Assembly: GCA_964576925.1 (NCBI GenBank)
Contig: CAZNWJ010000006.1
Location: 1-64,000 of the forward strand
DNA from: JADJGC01 sp964576925
GTDB lineage: Bacteria; Zixibacteria; MSB-5A5; CAIYYT01
DNA length: 64,000 bases
Direction: 5' to 3'
Under the pieces are notes generated by a model that had not been told where the DNA came from, made no database searches, and saw nothing but the letters and a program-made list of their open reading frames with translations. How positions within the stretch are numbered: position 1 is the first letter of the stretch; each line of letters opens with the position of its first letter. Positions 10,246-19,063 of this stretch are shown here, in pieces. Made by a program: the position numbers and the translations under genes.

Positions 10246-10848
10246 CTAATATCCCGACCAACAGACCATCGCGGTGATTGTCATAAAGTTGTCTTTGCGT
10301 TCTTCATTCTCCCACGTCTTGCGTGGACGGCCGACGATCCAGTCGAAGACAACAGAAAAATGCGAGACAAATTCGTAGCCGGCGGTAACGACAAATCCCG
10401 GGCCAGTGCTGCCTTTCGAGCCAAAGAAACTCAGCACTTCTGTGTAGTACGCGAAACCGCCGCCGCCACCTACAAACCAACTGGGAGCGCGCTCCTCGTG
10501 GTAATACCGTATTGACGGGCAGGCAATCCCTAATGTCATGTTGCTGCCGAGTGCAGCCAGGAAGTCCGGCTGAGCATTGTTGTGAGTTATGGCTGAAGAG
10601 TTGACCAGGCTGATAAGCCAGCGCTGATTAAGTGCGTATCCGATCTCAGCCCGCGTACAAAACGCCGCCTTGTCGAACTGAGTTTCGTTACCGCTTTGAT
10701 TGGGAAAGATCATTCTCTGCTTCATGCCGGCATAGCCGCCGCCGACGCCGAAACCGATCTGGAATCCGGATCTCTGGTGGTCCCAGCCAAGTGCCGCCTC
10801 AGGGAAGATCATTGCAAGAGCGATCATGACTGCAAGCACACGTAGCAT
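10246..10848 (-). CDS. Outer-membrane beta-barrel protein
   Basis: A 200-residue protein with signal peptide MLRVLAVMIALAMIFPEAALG. The mature chain shows alternating hydrophobic strands (GFQIGFGVGGGYAGM, RWLISLVNSSAI, FVVTAGYEFVSHFSVVFDWI) typical of a small OmpA/OmpX-like barrel. The last strand is FMTITAMVCWSGY; it ends in an aromatic residue, as expected for BAM substrates. Expected location is the outer membrane; ligand or role unknown. It reads in the same direction as the BNR-dockerin gene upstream, with 50 bases between them, so they may be co-transcribed. Confidence 0.75.
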   Translation of the reverse strand: MLRVLAVMIALAMIFPEAALGWDHQRSGFQIGFGVGGGYAGMKQRMIFPNQSGNETQFDKAAFCTRAEIGYALNQRWLISLVNSSAITHNNAQPDFLAALGSNMTLGIACPSIRYYHEERAPSWFVGGGGGFAYYTEVLSFFGSKGSTGPGFVVTAGYEFVSHFSVVFDWIVGRPRKTWENEERKDNFMTITAMVCWSGY

Positions 10849-10898
10849 TGTTTCTTACTCCACTGATTCGCAAAATGCAGGTTGACGATTCTTCAGCT

Positions 10899-12986
10899 TC
10901 ACTTGCAGGCCGCACCCGGGGCACCGCCGCCGGCGAAAATGTAGCTGATCAAGTACACTGCGTCAGAAATCGAGATGATCCCGGTACAATCGGCGTCTCC
11001 GTTTAGTAATGGATCGGGCGGTGAACCTCCGATGAAGATGTAGCTAATCAAGTACACTGCGTCGGAGATGTTGATCGTCGCATTGCCGTCCGCGTCTCCC
11101 GGGCTGTACTGCATTTCCGACAATAGCCGGCGCCAGACGCCGCCTTCGTTGACTCCTGCAAACAAGTACCCATCGAACGCCGCCAATGAACGAACGTCCC
11201 TGAACGGTAGTCCCGCATTCACAGCAGACCAATTCGCTCCCTGATTGAGCGTCATATAAACCCCTCGAAAGGTAGCTGCAAACACGAACGGCGGTACTGC
11301 AAGCAGGTCCAGCACATAAGTCCCCGGCAGCCCGTTGTTACAGGCAATCCAGTTTGCGCCCCCATCCGATGTGCGGAAGACGCCACTGCTGGCGGTATTC
11401 AAGTACAGGTTATTGTCGGAGACGGCCAGACAACCGTTGGTATACGTACCGGGCGGACTGCCGACAGACTGCCAGTTCACTCCGCCGTCCGTTGATCGGT
11501 AAAGCGGGTAATAGCCGTTGCTGATGTAGACAATCGTATCCATAACCGCCAGGTCATGTGCGCTCGAGACCGAGCTCGGCAGTCCGTTCCCACCCTGAAA
11601 CCAGTTCAACCCATTGTTCGTGGAAAGAACCACACGACCGTCATTGTTGGAGGCGATGATGTTGCCCCGACCAACACACATCGCGGTGACACCGGTTTGC
11701 GAACTGACCTTCTCCCAGTGCGCCGCACCGCTCGAACGATAAATGTCTGACGGCCAGGTGCCGGCGAACAGCGTCGTTGCGTTTGCCGCCAGACTTACAA
11801 CCTGACGCGCCTTAAGAGCCGACCCCGGCTGTCCCCAGGTTCTCCCGCTGTCGCCCGAAACGAAGACACCGCTGGCGCCGCTGCCGGCGAGCAAGTAGTG
11901 GTAGTTGCCCATATGTTGGCCGACCTCCAGCAACTCGAAGGTTGCATCGGCCGACAGGCCCGTGCTTGCCAACTGCCAACCCGGCAGCGGTTCGGTGGCG
12001 TCATCGGGGAGGATAGTGCTGTAGATCCCGCTGCCATGCGTACCGGCAAAGATTGTTTCGCCATCGACTGCCAGTGCATCGACCACAAAGAGGCTACCCC
12101 CAACGAGCAGGCTGTCGTTGCAGGGCACCCAATCGCTCACACCGATCGACATCGTGAACACTCCGGCGCCTCTGGTGCCGGCGAAGAGCCTCCCGCCGCC
12201 TCCTGCCAATACGGTGATTTCCCGGCTGAACGTCGAGTCGAGTCCAGCGTTCAGGGCTGTCCAATGCTGGCCGCTATCCACAGACTGATAGACACCGGAC
12301 ATGTATGTGCCTGCATACAGGACGGTGCCGACCATTGTGAGTGCGGTAATCGAATAACTGCCGAGACCGAGATAGCCGCGCGTCCAACTGTCGCCATGAT
12401 CGGTACTGCGGTAAACACCGCTTCCGTCGATGCTGGCGTAGATCGCTGATGCCACTCCCGTGCCGACGCACAAGCATGTCACTTCGGTCTGGTCTAAGCC
12501 GCTGTTGACCTGAATCCAGGTTTCCCCGGAATCGGCGGATCGAAACATTCCCCCAGAATCACCGGCGTAGATGTATTGCCCGTCGTAGGCGAAGGCAAAC
12601 ACACGGCTCGAATCACCGTAACCCGCGAAGCCGTTATTGGCCTGTTCCCAAGTTGCGCCAAAGTCAGTTGAGCGTAAGACCCCGGCTCCGGGCAGGCTGG
12701 CGAAGACTAAAGTGTTCGCTGTCATGAGGCTGTAAACATCGTACGATCCATATTCCAGCAGTTCTTGGCCGCACGGCAACCAGTTGGCGCCCAGATTCGT
12801 TGAGCGGAAAATGCCACCCTGGCGGGTTGACGCATAGATCATATGCCCGGTGGAAAAACTGTCGATGGCAATGTCCCGCACCCACCCGGCGCCGGGGCCA
12901 TTGGTGCGTTCCCAGTCTGCTCTGAGGGCTGCCGCCAGTGGTGTGATCAACATCACGATGGTCACGTGCAAGATCAGTCGCTTCAT
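10899..12986 (-). CDS. Secreted BNR/sialidase-like beta-propeller protein with C-terminal dockerin pair
   Basis: The start is ATG 12986, behind GGAGG, giving a signal peptide MKRLILHVTIVMLITPLAAA; upstream in-frame starts would bury it. The body is a run of propeller blades, each with an Asp-box-like motif such as VFRSTDFGATW, MFRSADSGETW, VYRSTDHGDSW or VYQSVDSGQHW. About nine such boxes are visible, as in Ycf48/VPS10/BNR proteins. The C-terminus has two dockerin-like loops (GDADGNATINISDAVYLISY and GDADCTGIISISDAVYLISY). The protein is likely secreted and held at the cell surface through the dockerin. No catalytic residues of a true sialidase are evident, so a binding or scaffold role is as likely as an enzyme. 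Confidence 0.85.
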   Translation of the reverse strand: MKRLILHVTIVMLITPLAAALRADWERTNGPGAGWVRDIAIDSFSTGHMIYASTRQGGIFRSTNLGANWLPCGQELLEYGSYDVYSLMTANTLVFASLPGAGVLRSTDFGATWEQANNGFAGYGDSSRVFAFAYDGQYIYAGDSGGMFRSADSGETWIQVNSGLDQTEVTCLCVGTGVASAIYASIDGSGVYRSTDHGDSWTRGYLGLGSYSITALTMVGTVLYAGTYMSGVYQSVDSGQHWTALNAGLDSTFSREITVLAGGGGRLFAGTRGAGVFTMSIGVSDWVPCNDSLLVGGSLFVVDALAVDGETIFAGTHGSGIYSTILPDDATEPLPGWQLASTGLSADATFELLEVGQHMGNYHYLLAGSGASGVFVSGDSGRTWGQPGSALKARQVVSLAANATTLFAGTWPSDIYRSSGAAHWEKVSSQTGVTAMCVGRGNIIASNNDGRVVLSTNNGLNWFQGGNGLPSSVSSAHDLAVMDTIVYISNGYYPLYRSTDGGVNWQSVGSPPGTYTNGCLAVSDNNLYLNTASSGVFRTSDGGANWIACNNGLPGTYVLDLLAVPPFVFAATFRGVYMTLNQGANWSAVNAGLPFRDVRSLAAFDGYLFAGVNEGGVWRRLLSEMQYSPGDADGNATINISDAVYLISYIFIGGSPPDPLLNGDADCTGIISISDAVYLISYIFAGGGAPGAACK

Positions 12987-13140
12987 CTCGGTTGCCTCCG
13001 CCATTTGTTTGCCCTCTGCGGCTTGCATTTCCAGGAACGCAGAGATTGGACTCTGAAACCTGTGGGTAACACAGGATAGTATAATGGATGAAATTGTCAA
13101 TATCCATTTATGCAGCTAAGCATATGTCGCGAGTTCGTAG

Positions 13141-13204
13141 GTCGGGTTTCCAGCGTCCCCGACTCTCTATCTCCTGGAATCTCGATGAAGCGCGAAACCC
13201 GACA
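13141..13204. repeat. Inverted repeat of the GTCGGGTTTC family
   Basis: GTCGGGTTTC at 13141-13150 is perfectly complementary to GAAACCCGAC at 13195-13204. The same unit recurs around 39750-39857. It lies between the divergent BNR and carbonic anhydrase genes. Confidence 0.65.
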
Positions 13205-13303
13205 TCGCCAACCCCTGGAACGGGCAGGCTCAATGCTCATTCTGCTTGCTTGACAGCTTCGAATCTCGCATGATAGGTCTTGAACTATGATCGGGGAAAC
13301 AGC

Positions 13304-13915
13304 ATGATCACAGCCTCGAAAGCTCTACAACAACTGCGCGAGGGCAACCGTAGGTTCGTTACGGGCCAATTGCGCTCCGAACGCCTCGCCAATCTTGCCC
13401 GTCGAAGCGAACTTGCTGCCGGGCAGGAACCGTTTGCGGTGATCCTTGGTTGTTCGGACTCGCGCGTTCCGGTAGAGATCGTATTTGATCAGGGGCTTGG
13501 CGACCTCTTTGTGATTCGGGTCGCCGGAAACATCGTCGCGCCGTCGCTAATCGGGTCTGTCGAATTCGCCGCTGCCAAGTTCGGCACACGCCTCGTCGTG
13601 GTATTGGGACACACAAATTGCGGGGCCATCAATGCGACGATTGATGAGTTGTTGGGGCCTTCGGAGAGCCAATCGCGCAACTTGAAGTCGATCGTTGATC
13701 GGATCCGGCCGACTGTGGCTGAGCTGCTGAAGAGTCCCCAGACCGTGCCGCGAGAAGAACTCATCCACATGGCCGTGCGGGCGAATATCTCTGCCTCGGT
13801 GCAGGCACTGCGGCATGGGAGTGAAATGATCGAGACGATGATTCAAAATGACGGCTTGCTTGTCGTCGGTGCCGAGTATTCGCTCGAAAGCGGGGAAGTG
13901 GTCTTCCTTGAATAG
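13304..13915 (+). CDS. Beta-class carbonic anhydrase
   Basis: A 203-residue protein; ATG 13304 behind GGGG is preferred over TTG 13280. It catalyses reversible hydration of CO2 to bicarbonate at a zinc site in the cytoplasm. The beta-class signature is complete: CSDSRVP (zinc Cys and the Asp-Arg dyad) and, about 55 residues later, GHTNCGA (zinc His and Cys). The family regions GLGDLFVIRVAGNI and GSVEFAAAKFGTRLVVVLGH are also present. Length is normal. The C-terminus LESGEVVFLE is that of the common bacterial form. No SulP-type bicarbonate transporter is adjacent. Confidence 0.95.
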   Translation: MITASKALQQLREGNRRFVTGQLRSERLANLARRSELAAGQEPFAVILGCSDSRVPVEIVFDQGLGDLFVIRVAGNIVAPSLIGSVEFAAAKFGTRLVVVLGHTNCGAINATIDELLGPSESQSRNLKSIVDRIRPTVAELLKSPQTVPREELIHMAVRANISASVQALRHGSEMIETMIQNDGLLVVGAEYSLESGEVVFLE

Positions 13916-13986
13916 TAAATCCGCAAGACCTAACCTGCACGGAATCCCTGTTTGACGATAGCTAAACAAGCTCTTATCTTGCCCCG

Positions 13987-14646
13987 ATGACAGAACCAAC
14001 AAACGGCCAGTTTCTCTGGGGTGTAGCTACCTCGGCCTACCAGATTGAAGGGGGAATTCAAAACGATCACAATTGCGAGACTCGTTCGCGCTTGCTGATG
14101 CAGCGTCATTCGCAAGTACTTGAAGCCGGTATTGCCGCCGATCACTGGAACCGCTGGAACGCCGACTTTGATCTGCTTCCGCAATTGGGTGTGAATAGTT
14201 ACCGCTTTTCGATCGAATGGGCCCGCCTTGAGCCCGAACCGGGTCGATATGACGAGGCTGCTTTCGCTGCCTATCGCAGTATGATCGATAGCCTGCTGGC
14301 GCGTGGAATTACGCCGATGGTAACGTTGCACCATTTTACGCATCCGGCCTGGTTTCACAAGCTCTCGCCGTGGCATGAGGATTCGTCGATCGAGCGCTTT
14401 CAGGCCTTTGTCGAGGAAGTCAGTCGCCGGCTGTTGAAGAGAGTGCCTTATGTCATCACTTTCAATGAACCGCTCGTGTGGCTCCTGGCGGGTTACGGCG
14501 ATGCCAAGTTTCCGCCCTTCCAGCGCAATCTGAGGAATTGTGAATTTCGTGTTTTGACGATTGACGCACGGGTATGTGAATATGTGCTCCTTCTCTGCTC
14601 GGAGCTTGACATTGAATCATACGAGAGATACTTTGCTCCACATTAG
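13987..14646 (+). pseudogene. Truncated family GH1 beta-glycosidase
   Basis: The first 180 residues are a clear GH1 barrel start: FLWGVATSAYQIEGGIQND, then GVNSYRFSIEWARLEPEPGR, then PMVTLHHFTHPAWF, and the acid/base motif ITFNEPLVW with Glu at residue 161. Homology stops after GYGDAKFPPFQRN, at about base 14535. The remaining ~36 residues do not look like GH1. The second half of the barrel, including the nucleophile of the TENG motif, is absent here and downstream; full-length enzymes are about 400-450 residues. The chain therefore cannot make a complete active site. The break coincides with a change to more AT-rich sequence carrying an unrelated membrane-protein gene, as if a replacement removed the 3' half. 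Confidence 0.8.
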
Positions 14647-14695
14647 ATAAAGCGACTCAACTCAATACACGATCTTGCCAGGAGACTTGACTTGT

Positions 14696-15400
14696 ATGAT
14701 AACAAGTGCAGGCGGACTGAGTTCCAAAGAGAAGACTATCACAATGCTATGGGACGTGGGCTTGGCATTGTTCATGGCCATAGCATTCTTTCTCGCTTCA
14801 AAAGACAGATATGTGGCATTGTTCAGAACGGATTTGAGGCTATTTCTGGGGTCGCTAGTACTGGCTGCACTCTCAGTGACCCTCTTCTTTCTCTATGCCT
14901 TCGCGACACGACGTGAAATTGGATTGCTGTCGATCTATTTGAATGAAGCCGATGTCCCAAAGTTGGGCTCCAAACCATACGTCGTTGTCTTGCTTCTCGC
15001 TGTGTATTTCGGTCTGTTAGTTAATTTCTCACATAACATCGTCGTTTTTGCCTCTATTCTGGTTACTTACAATCTCGTCGACATATGGGGAGTGAGAGTA
15101 GCTACTGAAAAAGTCAAGTTACCATTGAGAAAAACCATGGAGGCTGGACCTTCTCCTGAGGTTCAAAATGGTGCCAGAGTATTGCACGAATACTTCAGTC
15201 GGCCAATGATTGAGCGAATTTCAACACTCATGTTCTTTGACTTCGTTGCGTTATTGCTCGCAGTGCTGTCGAAGTATGAGGCTGGGCTCTCTCAGATTTT
15301 GGCACCCGCTGCCTATATCGTTGTTTGCGCAAACATCGCGATTGGTGAATTCGTCATCTGGCGTTGGCGAAAGTTCCGAGACTCGCAGTTGCCTGACTAG
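14696..15400 (+). CDS. Multi-pass membrane protein of unknown function
   Basis: The start is ATG 14696 with GGAGA about ten bases upstream; TTG 14675 is also in frame. The protein is 234 residues with about six hydrophobic segments: LWDVGLALFMAIAFFLA, LRLFLGSLVLAALSVTLFFL, YVVVLLLAVYFGLLV, NIVVFASILVTYNLV, STLMFFDFVALLLAVL and ILAPAAYIVVCANIAIG. A charged cytoplasmic loop lies between segments four and five. I do not recognise the family. Its sequence is more AT-rich than its neighbours and it directly follows the truncated GH1 gene, so it may have come in with the event that broke that gene. Confidence 0.65.
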   Translation: MITSAGGLSSKEKTITMLWDVGLALFMAIAFFLASKDRYVALFRTDLRLFLGSLVLAALSVTLFFLYAFATRREIGLLSIYLNEADVPKLGSKPYVVVLLLAVYFGLLVNFSHNIVVFASILVTYNLVDIWGVRVATEKVKLPLRKTMEAGPSPEVQNGARVLHEYFSRPMIERISTLMFFDFVALLLAVLSKYEAGLSQILAPAAYIVVCANIAIGEFVIWRWRKFRDSQLPD

Positions 15401-15790
15401 CCTAACTGTCGAGATTTGTGGGCGATTCCCGCACAGACTGGCGTTCCAGGCTTTGATCCTCGAGCGAACATCGTTCAATCGAAAGTGAACTTGCGTCGCA
15501 CGTCCCGCGAGCCCACGCGAGCTGCAGGTACTTGGGTTGTAGATTGTTATGGGTCGACGACTGCAGGGCTCGGGAACTTGCGGTCATTACAAACTCCGAA
15601 GTTGCTGTCTGTCGCTACGACCTGGAGACTTCCGCGCAACACCCTGACCGATTCCGCGTCGCCGTATAGATCGAGTTTTGCTCGGCAGACTCCGAACAAA
15701 AACATGGAGCGGGACGTCCGCTAGTTCGTATAATCAGAGAAGCAATTCAATCAGATGGGAAGACAGTTCATGGCGGAAAGGGTTGGATCC
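15401..15790. other. Intergenic gap, no supported gene
   Basis: About 390 bases without a convincing gene. A 52-codon minus-strand frame (15547-15705) looks weakly protein-like but has no ribosome-binding site. The region may hold decayed DNA from the same rearrangement that truncated the GH1 gene. Confidence 0.35.
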
Positions 15791-16993
15791 ATGCGAATTC
15801 ACGGGAATCATCTCTGGACGTTGCCGATTGTGCTCTGCCTGGCAGGTTTTTCAATGGCAGTTGCACAACCTCTGCAGAAGAAAGGATATCGCCTCGTTGA
15901 ACGCGAGGGGATTGGGACGGCGGTGCCGTTCCTGATGATCGTCAACTCAGCCCGCGCCGTGGGCATGGGCGGGGCGGTAGTGAACCAGGTCGACGGCGAG
16001 TCGGGGCTCTACAATCCCGGCGCACTGGGAATCTATCAGTTAAGCTCCCGAGCCTCCGTCAATTTTCCAATCGGAACGACGTGGCTGCCGGAACTTTCGA
16101 ATGACCTAAGTGTGACGACTTTTGCAGCCAGCGCCGGTCAGTCGTTTCTGGTGGCTGACGGGTCCGCCGGGGTTGCGCCTCGCGTTGCGATTGCCCTCGG
16201 TTTTTCGCGATTGAAGATCGATTACGCGGATGCTCAACGAGGGGTTCCGGGTATTGCAAGCGCTGCATCGCGAGAGGACAATAGTGAAAAAGTGGACTGC
16301 TTCACAGTCGCTGCCGCTTTGGATTACTTCGCGCGTATCGGCGTTGGGTACACAGGCAAGCGGATCGGCTCGACCTTGGACCAGTTCAGCGAAACCGCGA
16401 AAGGCAACGCCTACGATCTGGGCGCATTGCTTGAGGTACCAATCATGAAGGTCATCGCGGGGAGCGGCACAACTGCCCGTCGTAGTTCGAAAACCTGGTT
16501 TGAGGTCACGCCCTCGGTCGCTTACGTCGAAGCTAATCGGGGAGACGACTTCGGCTACCCAGACGCAGTGTTTTCCGACCCGCTGCCACGCATCAACCGT
16601 AGCGGCGTGGCCGCGAGGCTTGCGGCTAATCGCGGACGTGCCTCGTATGTCTCATTACTGGCTACACACGAAGTCGAATCGGACAAGGCCGGAGACTGGC
16701 CGGACATCAAGAAATCCGGAGTTGAACTCGGTGTCATGGGAACACTTTTCATCCGAACCGGAAATCTTGACGATCCGGGCAGCGGCTTTGATATTGCCAC
16801 CATGGGGTTCGGTGTAAGCTCCGCCGGGGTCGTGCGCTGGCTAGTCGAGTCCGGGAAACTCAGAGCATCCTCGGCGTGGAGGAGTGGTTTTTGGGACAGA
16901 TTCAACGTCGTATTTGACATGGGTTGGTACGATCATCGCAGCGATGCCCCCATCGCGAACACTAAATTCTATCGACTGGCAGTGACGATCTGA
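15791..16993 (+). CDS. PorV/UPF0164-like outer-membrane protein
   Basis: The chosen start is ATG 15791 (GGAAAGGG nearby), which gives a clean signal peptide MRIHGNHLWTLPIVLCLAGF...AVAQ; ATGs at 15755 and 15770 would add up to 12 residues. The mature N-terminus SARAVGMGGAVVNQVDGESG followed by LYNPGALG is the hallmark of the PorV/UPF0164 group of 14-stranded barrels. In Bacteroidetes these shuttle cargo for the type IX secretion system. The rest is a series of amphipathic strands ending FYRLAVTI. A protein with a type IX-like sorting domain lies 2 kb downstream, which is in keeping with a T9SS-related role, but the core translocon genes are not in this window. Confidence 0.7.
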   Translation: MRIHGNHLWTLPIVLCLAGFSMAVAQPLQKKGYRLVEREGIGTAVPFLMIVNSARAVGMGGAVVNQVDGESGLYNPGALGIYQLSSRASVNFPIGTTWLPELSNDLSVTTFAASAGQSFLVADGSAGVAPRVAIALGFSRLKIDYADAQRGVPGIASAASREDNSEKVDCFTVAAALDYFARIGVGYTGKRIGSTLDQFSETAKGNAYDLGALLEVPIMKVIAGSGTTARRSSKTWFEVTPSVAYVEANRGDDFGYPDAVFSDPLPRINRSGVAARLAANRGRASYVSLLATHEVESDKAGDWPDIKKSGVELGVMGTLFIRTGNLDDPGSGFDIATMGFGVSSAGVVRWLVESGKLRASSAWRSGFWDRFNVVFDMGWYDHRSDAPIANTKFYRLAVTI

Positions 16994-17116
16994 TTAGCTT
17001 AGTACCAGCCCGCGGAACGCAATCAGGAAGGGACGATCCGTGGTCGTAGTCCGCTGAATCCAACCGGGAACATTAACATGAACTCGCTGGAGCGGAATAC
17101 GTAGATTAGAAGCGAT

Positions 17117-17317
17117 GTGCTAACCTTCATACTCTGGCTGATTCTCCTGATCCTCTGTTGGCCGCTGGCGATTCTGGCGTTGCTGCTGTACCCTTTGGTG
17201 TGGCTGCTGCTGTTGCCGTTTCGCCTCATCGGCATCGCTGTAGAGGGTGTTTTCGCGCTTCTCAAAGCGATTATCATGCTTCCGGCGAGAATTCTGTCCG
17301 GACCCAGCAAAGCTTGA
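17117..17317 (+). CDS. Small hydrophobic membrane protein
   Basis: A 66-residue frame starting at GTG 17117, almost entirely hydrophobic. The pattern FILWLILLILCWPLAILALL, then YPLVWLLLLPFRLIGIAVEG, then VFALLKAIIMLPARIL suggests two or three helices. Small proteins of this make-up are common in FCB and Acidobacteria genomes but have no known role. No strong ribosome-binding site is seen, so the call is moderate. Confidence 0.5.
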   Translation: MLTFILWLILLILCWPLAILALLLYPLVWLLLLPFRLIGIAVEGVFALLKAIIMLPARILSGPSKA

Positions 17318-17492
17318 TTAACGAGCCGGAATCGCGACGTCCTCTGCCTGTTGCCCGCCAGGCACAAGGCATTCGACTATCAAGTTGATTCTATCACTGC
17401 GAAAATCTTCAATATCTGCGGGGTGAGTTTCGTATCCTCTTCGATCACGAAGGGAAATGACGCGTACTTGGATCGATGCGGTGGACACTCGA

Positions 17493-18488
17493 ATGGAATA
17501 TCGTCAGTTGGGAAAGACCGAAGCCAGGGTCTCAGCTATCGGCCTCGGTTGCATGGGGATGTCCGATTTTTACGACGGACGCAGAAGCAATGATGCCGCA
17601 AGCATCGCAACGATTCGCCGCGCTTTAGATCTCGGAGTTAATCTCCTCGACAGCGGCGACTTTTATGGTGTCGGCCACAACGAAGAATTGATCCGCGAAG
17701 CCATGCGCGGCTATCCGCGAGACAAAGTCTTCTTATCAGTTAAGTTCGGCGGACTTCGCAATCACGACGGCAATTTCATCGGATTCGACAACCGGCCGGC
17801 GTCAGTCCGCAACTATCTGGCCTATAGCCTGCAGAGGTTGCGCGTTGATTACATTGACCTCTACTACCCCGGTCGAGTCGACCCGACGGTACCGATTGAA
17901 GATACGATTGGGACTTTGGCAGCGCTGGTGAAGGAGGGCAAGATTCGCTATGTCGGTCTGTCTGAAGCCGGCCCAGATACGCTTCGACGTGCCGCTGCTG
18001 TACACCCGATCGTGATGCTCCAGACGGAGTACAGCCTTTGGACGCGCGAGCCGGAAAAAGATGTTCTGCCAGTGTGTCGTGAGCTGGGGATCTCGCTGGT
18101 GGCATACTCGCCGCTTGGACGTGGATTTTTGACCGGTGCGATACCCAATCCAGCTGAGCTCCCGCCGTACGATTTTCGCAAGTACTTGCCGCGATTCTCC
18201 GGCGCAAACGCAAAGCATAACGCGCGCCTCGTCGAGGAGCTTTCAAAGATCGCAGCCGAAAAGCGGGCGACCTTGGCACAACTGGCGATCGCGTGGGTAC
18301 TGGCACAGGGGGACGATGTCATACCTATTCCCGGCACCAAGCGGATCGACCGGTTGGGAGAGAACCTGGGTGCGCTTTCAATCAAGCTAACCCCCGAGGA
18401 TCTCAATCGAATTGCGGCTGTGGCGCCGATCGGCGTCGCCGCCGGATCGCGTTATCCGGACGCGATTATGCATACCGTGAATCGTTGA
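17493..18488 (+). CDS. Aldo/keto reductase with substituted catalytic His
   Basis: The start at ATG 17493 gives the family N-terminus MEYRQLGKTEARVSAIGLGC; ATG 17457 is also in frame but has a ribosome-binding site too close. The 331-residue protein is a TIM-barrel NADPH-dependent reductase of the YakC/AKR13-like group: LDSGDFYGVGHNEEL (Asp53, Tyr58), KFG (Lys84), and the cofactor segment PIPGTKRIDRLGENLGAL. The stretch usually read as DLYYQHRVDP is DLYYPGRVDP here, so the His of the Asp-Tyr-Lys-His tetrad appears to be Gly127. Activity may be altered or lost. The gene stands alone. Confidence 0.88.
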   Translation: MEYRQLGKTEARVSAIGLGCMGMSDFYDGRRSNDAASIATIRRALDLGVNLLDSGDFYGVGHNEELIREAMRGYPRDKVFLSVKFGGLRNHDGNFIGFDNRPASVRNYLAYSLQRLRVDYIDLYYPGRVDPTVPIEDTIGTLAALVKEGKIRYVGLSEAGPDTLRRAAAVHPIVMLQTEYSLWTREPEKDVLPVCRELGISLVAYSPLGRGFLTGAIPNPAELPPYDFRKYLPRFSGANAKHNARLVEELSKIAAEKRATLAQLAIAWVLAQGDDVIPIPGTKRIDRLGENLGALSIKLTPEDLNRIAAVAPIGVAAGSRYPDAIMHTVNR

Positions 18489-18524
18489 ATATGATGATAA
18501 TGACAAATCCGTATAGGAGCCAAA

Positions 18525-18935
18525 ATGGCTGAACCCAAAACCCGACCCACCGGCGCGAGCGTTGAAGACTTCATCGCAAACGTCCCCAACGAGGAAATGC
18601 GCAAAGACAGCAAGAAGCTGATCGCTTTGATGCGTAGGCACACCAAGGCCAAGCCGCAAATGTGGGGGCCCAGCATCATCGGTTTTGGGACGTGCAAAAT
18701 CAAGTATGCAAACGGCAGCCAGCTCGACTGGCCCGTGATGGGATTCTCACCACGCAAGCCCGCTATCTCGCTCTACTTGATGTGCAGCCTCGACAAGCTG
18801 GCCAAGCATCTGGAGATATTGGGGAAGCATAAGCACGGCAAGTCTTGTATTTACATCAAGCGGCTTGTGGACATCGACCTGAAAGTGCTTGAATCCATGA
18901 TCGAGTTAACGGCCAGGAAGACTACGGGCGCCTAA
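18525..18935 (+). CDS. DUF1801 (YdhG-like) protein
   Basis: A 136-residue cytoplasmic protein starting at ATG 18525 behind TAGGAG. The segment DSKKLIALMRRHTKAKPQMW followed by GPSIIGFGTCKIKYANG, and later GFSPRKPAISLYLMC, match the DUF1801 fold, a small alpha/beta domain with an iron-chaperone-like structure. The family has no firm biochemical role. The gene lies 36 bases after the aldo/keto reductase and may share its transcript. Confidence 0.85.
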   Translation: MAEPKTRPTGASVEDFIANVPNEEMRKDSKKLIALMRRHTKAKPQMWGPSIIGFGTCKIKYANGSQLDWPVMGFSPRKPAISLYLMCSLDKLAKHLEILGKHKHGKSCIYIKRLVDIDLKVLESMIELTARKTTGA

Positions 18936-18961
18936 GACCGCTCGCTTAGCAATCTGCAGTG

Positions 18962-18990
18962 TTGCTAAAACGTCGATAATCATGTATACT
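18962..18990 (+). promoter_or_regulatory. Sigma-70-type promoter for the secreted T9SS-like gene
   Basis: TTGCTA at 18962-18967 and TATACT at 18985-18990 are separated by exactly 17 bases, about 75 bases before the start codon at 19064. Confidence 0.5.
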
Positions 18991-19063
18991 TAGCAGGAAA
19001 GTAACGGCGCTTGCCTCACGGGCGCAGTGTAAGATTTTGCCGCATTCACGAAACGAGGTTCGT

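Noticed and set aside
15547..15705. 52-codon minus-strand frame with protein-like stretch (LDLYGDAESVRVLRGSLQVV)
   Set aside because: No ribosome-binding site, no recognised family, and it sits in a decayed-looking gap; kept only as a possible fragment.
17776..18406. Three long minus-strand frames opposite the aldo/keto reductase
   Set aside because: They are shadows of a clearly conserved coding sequence.
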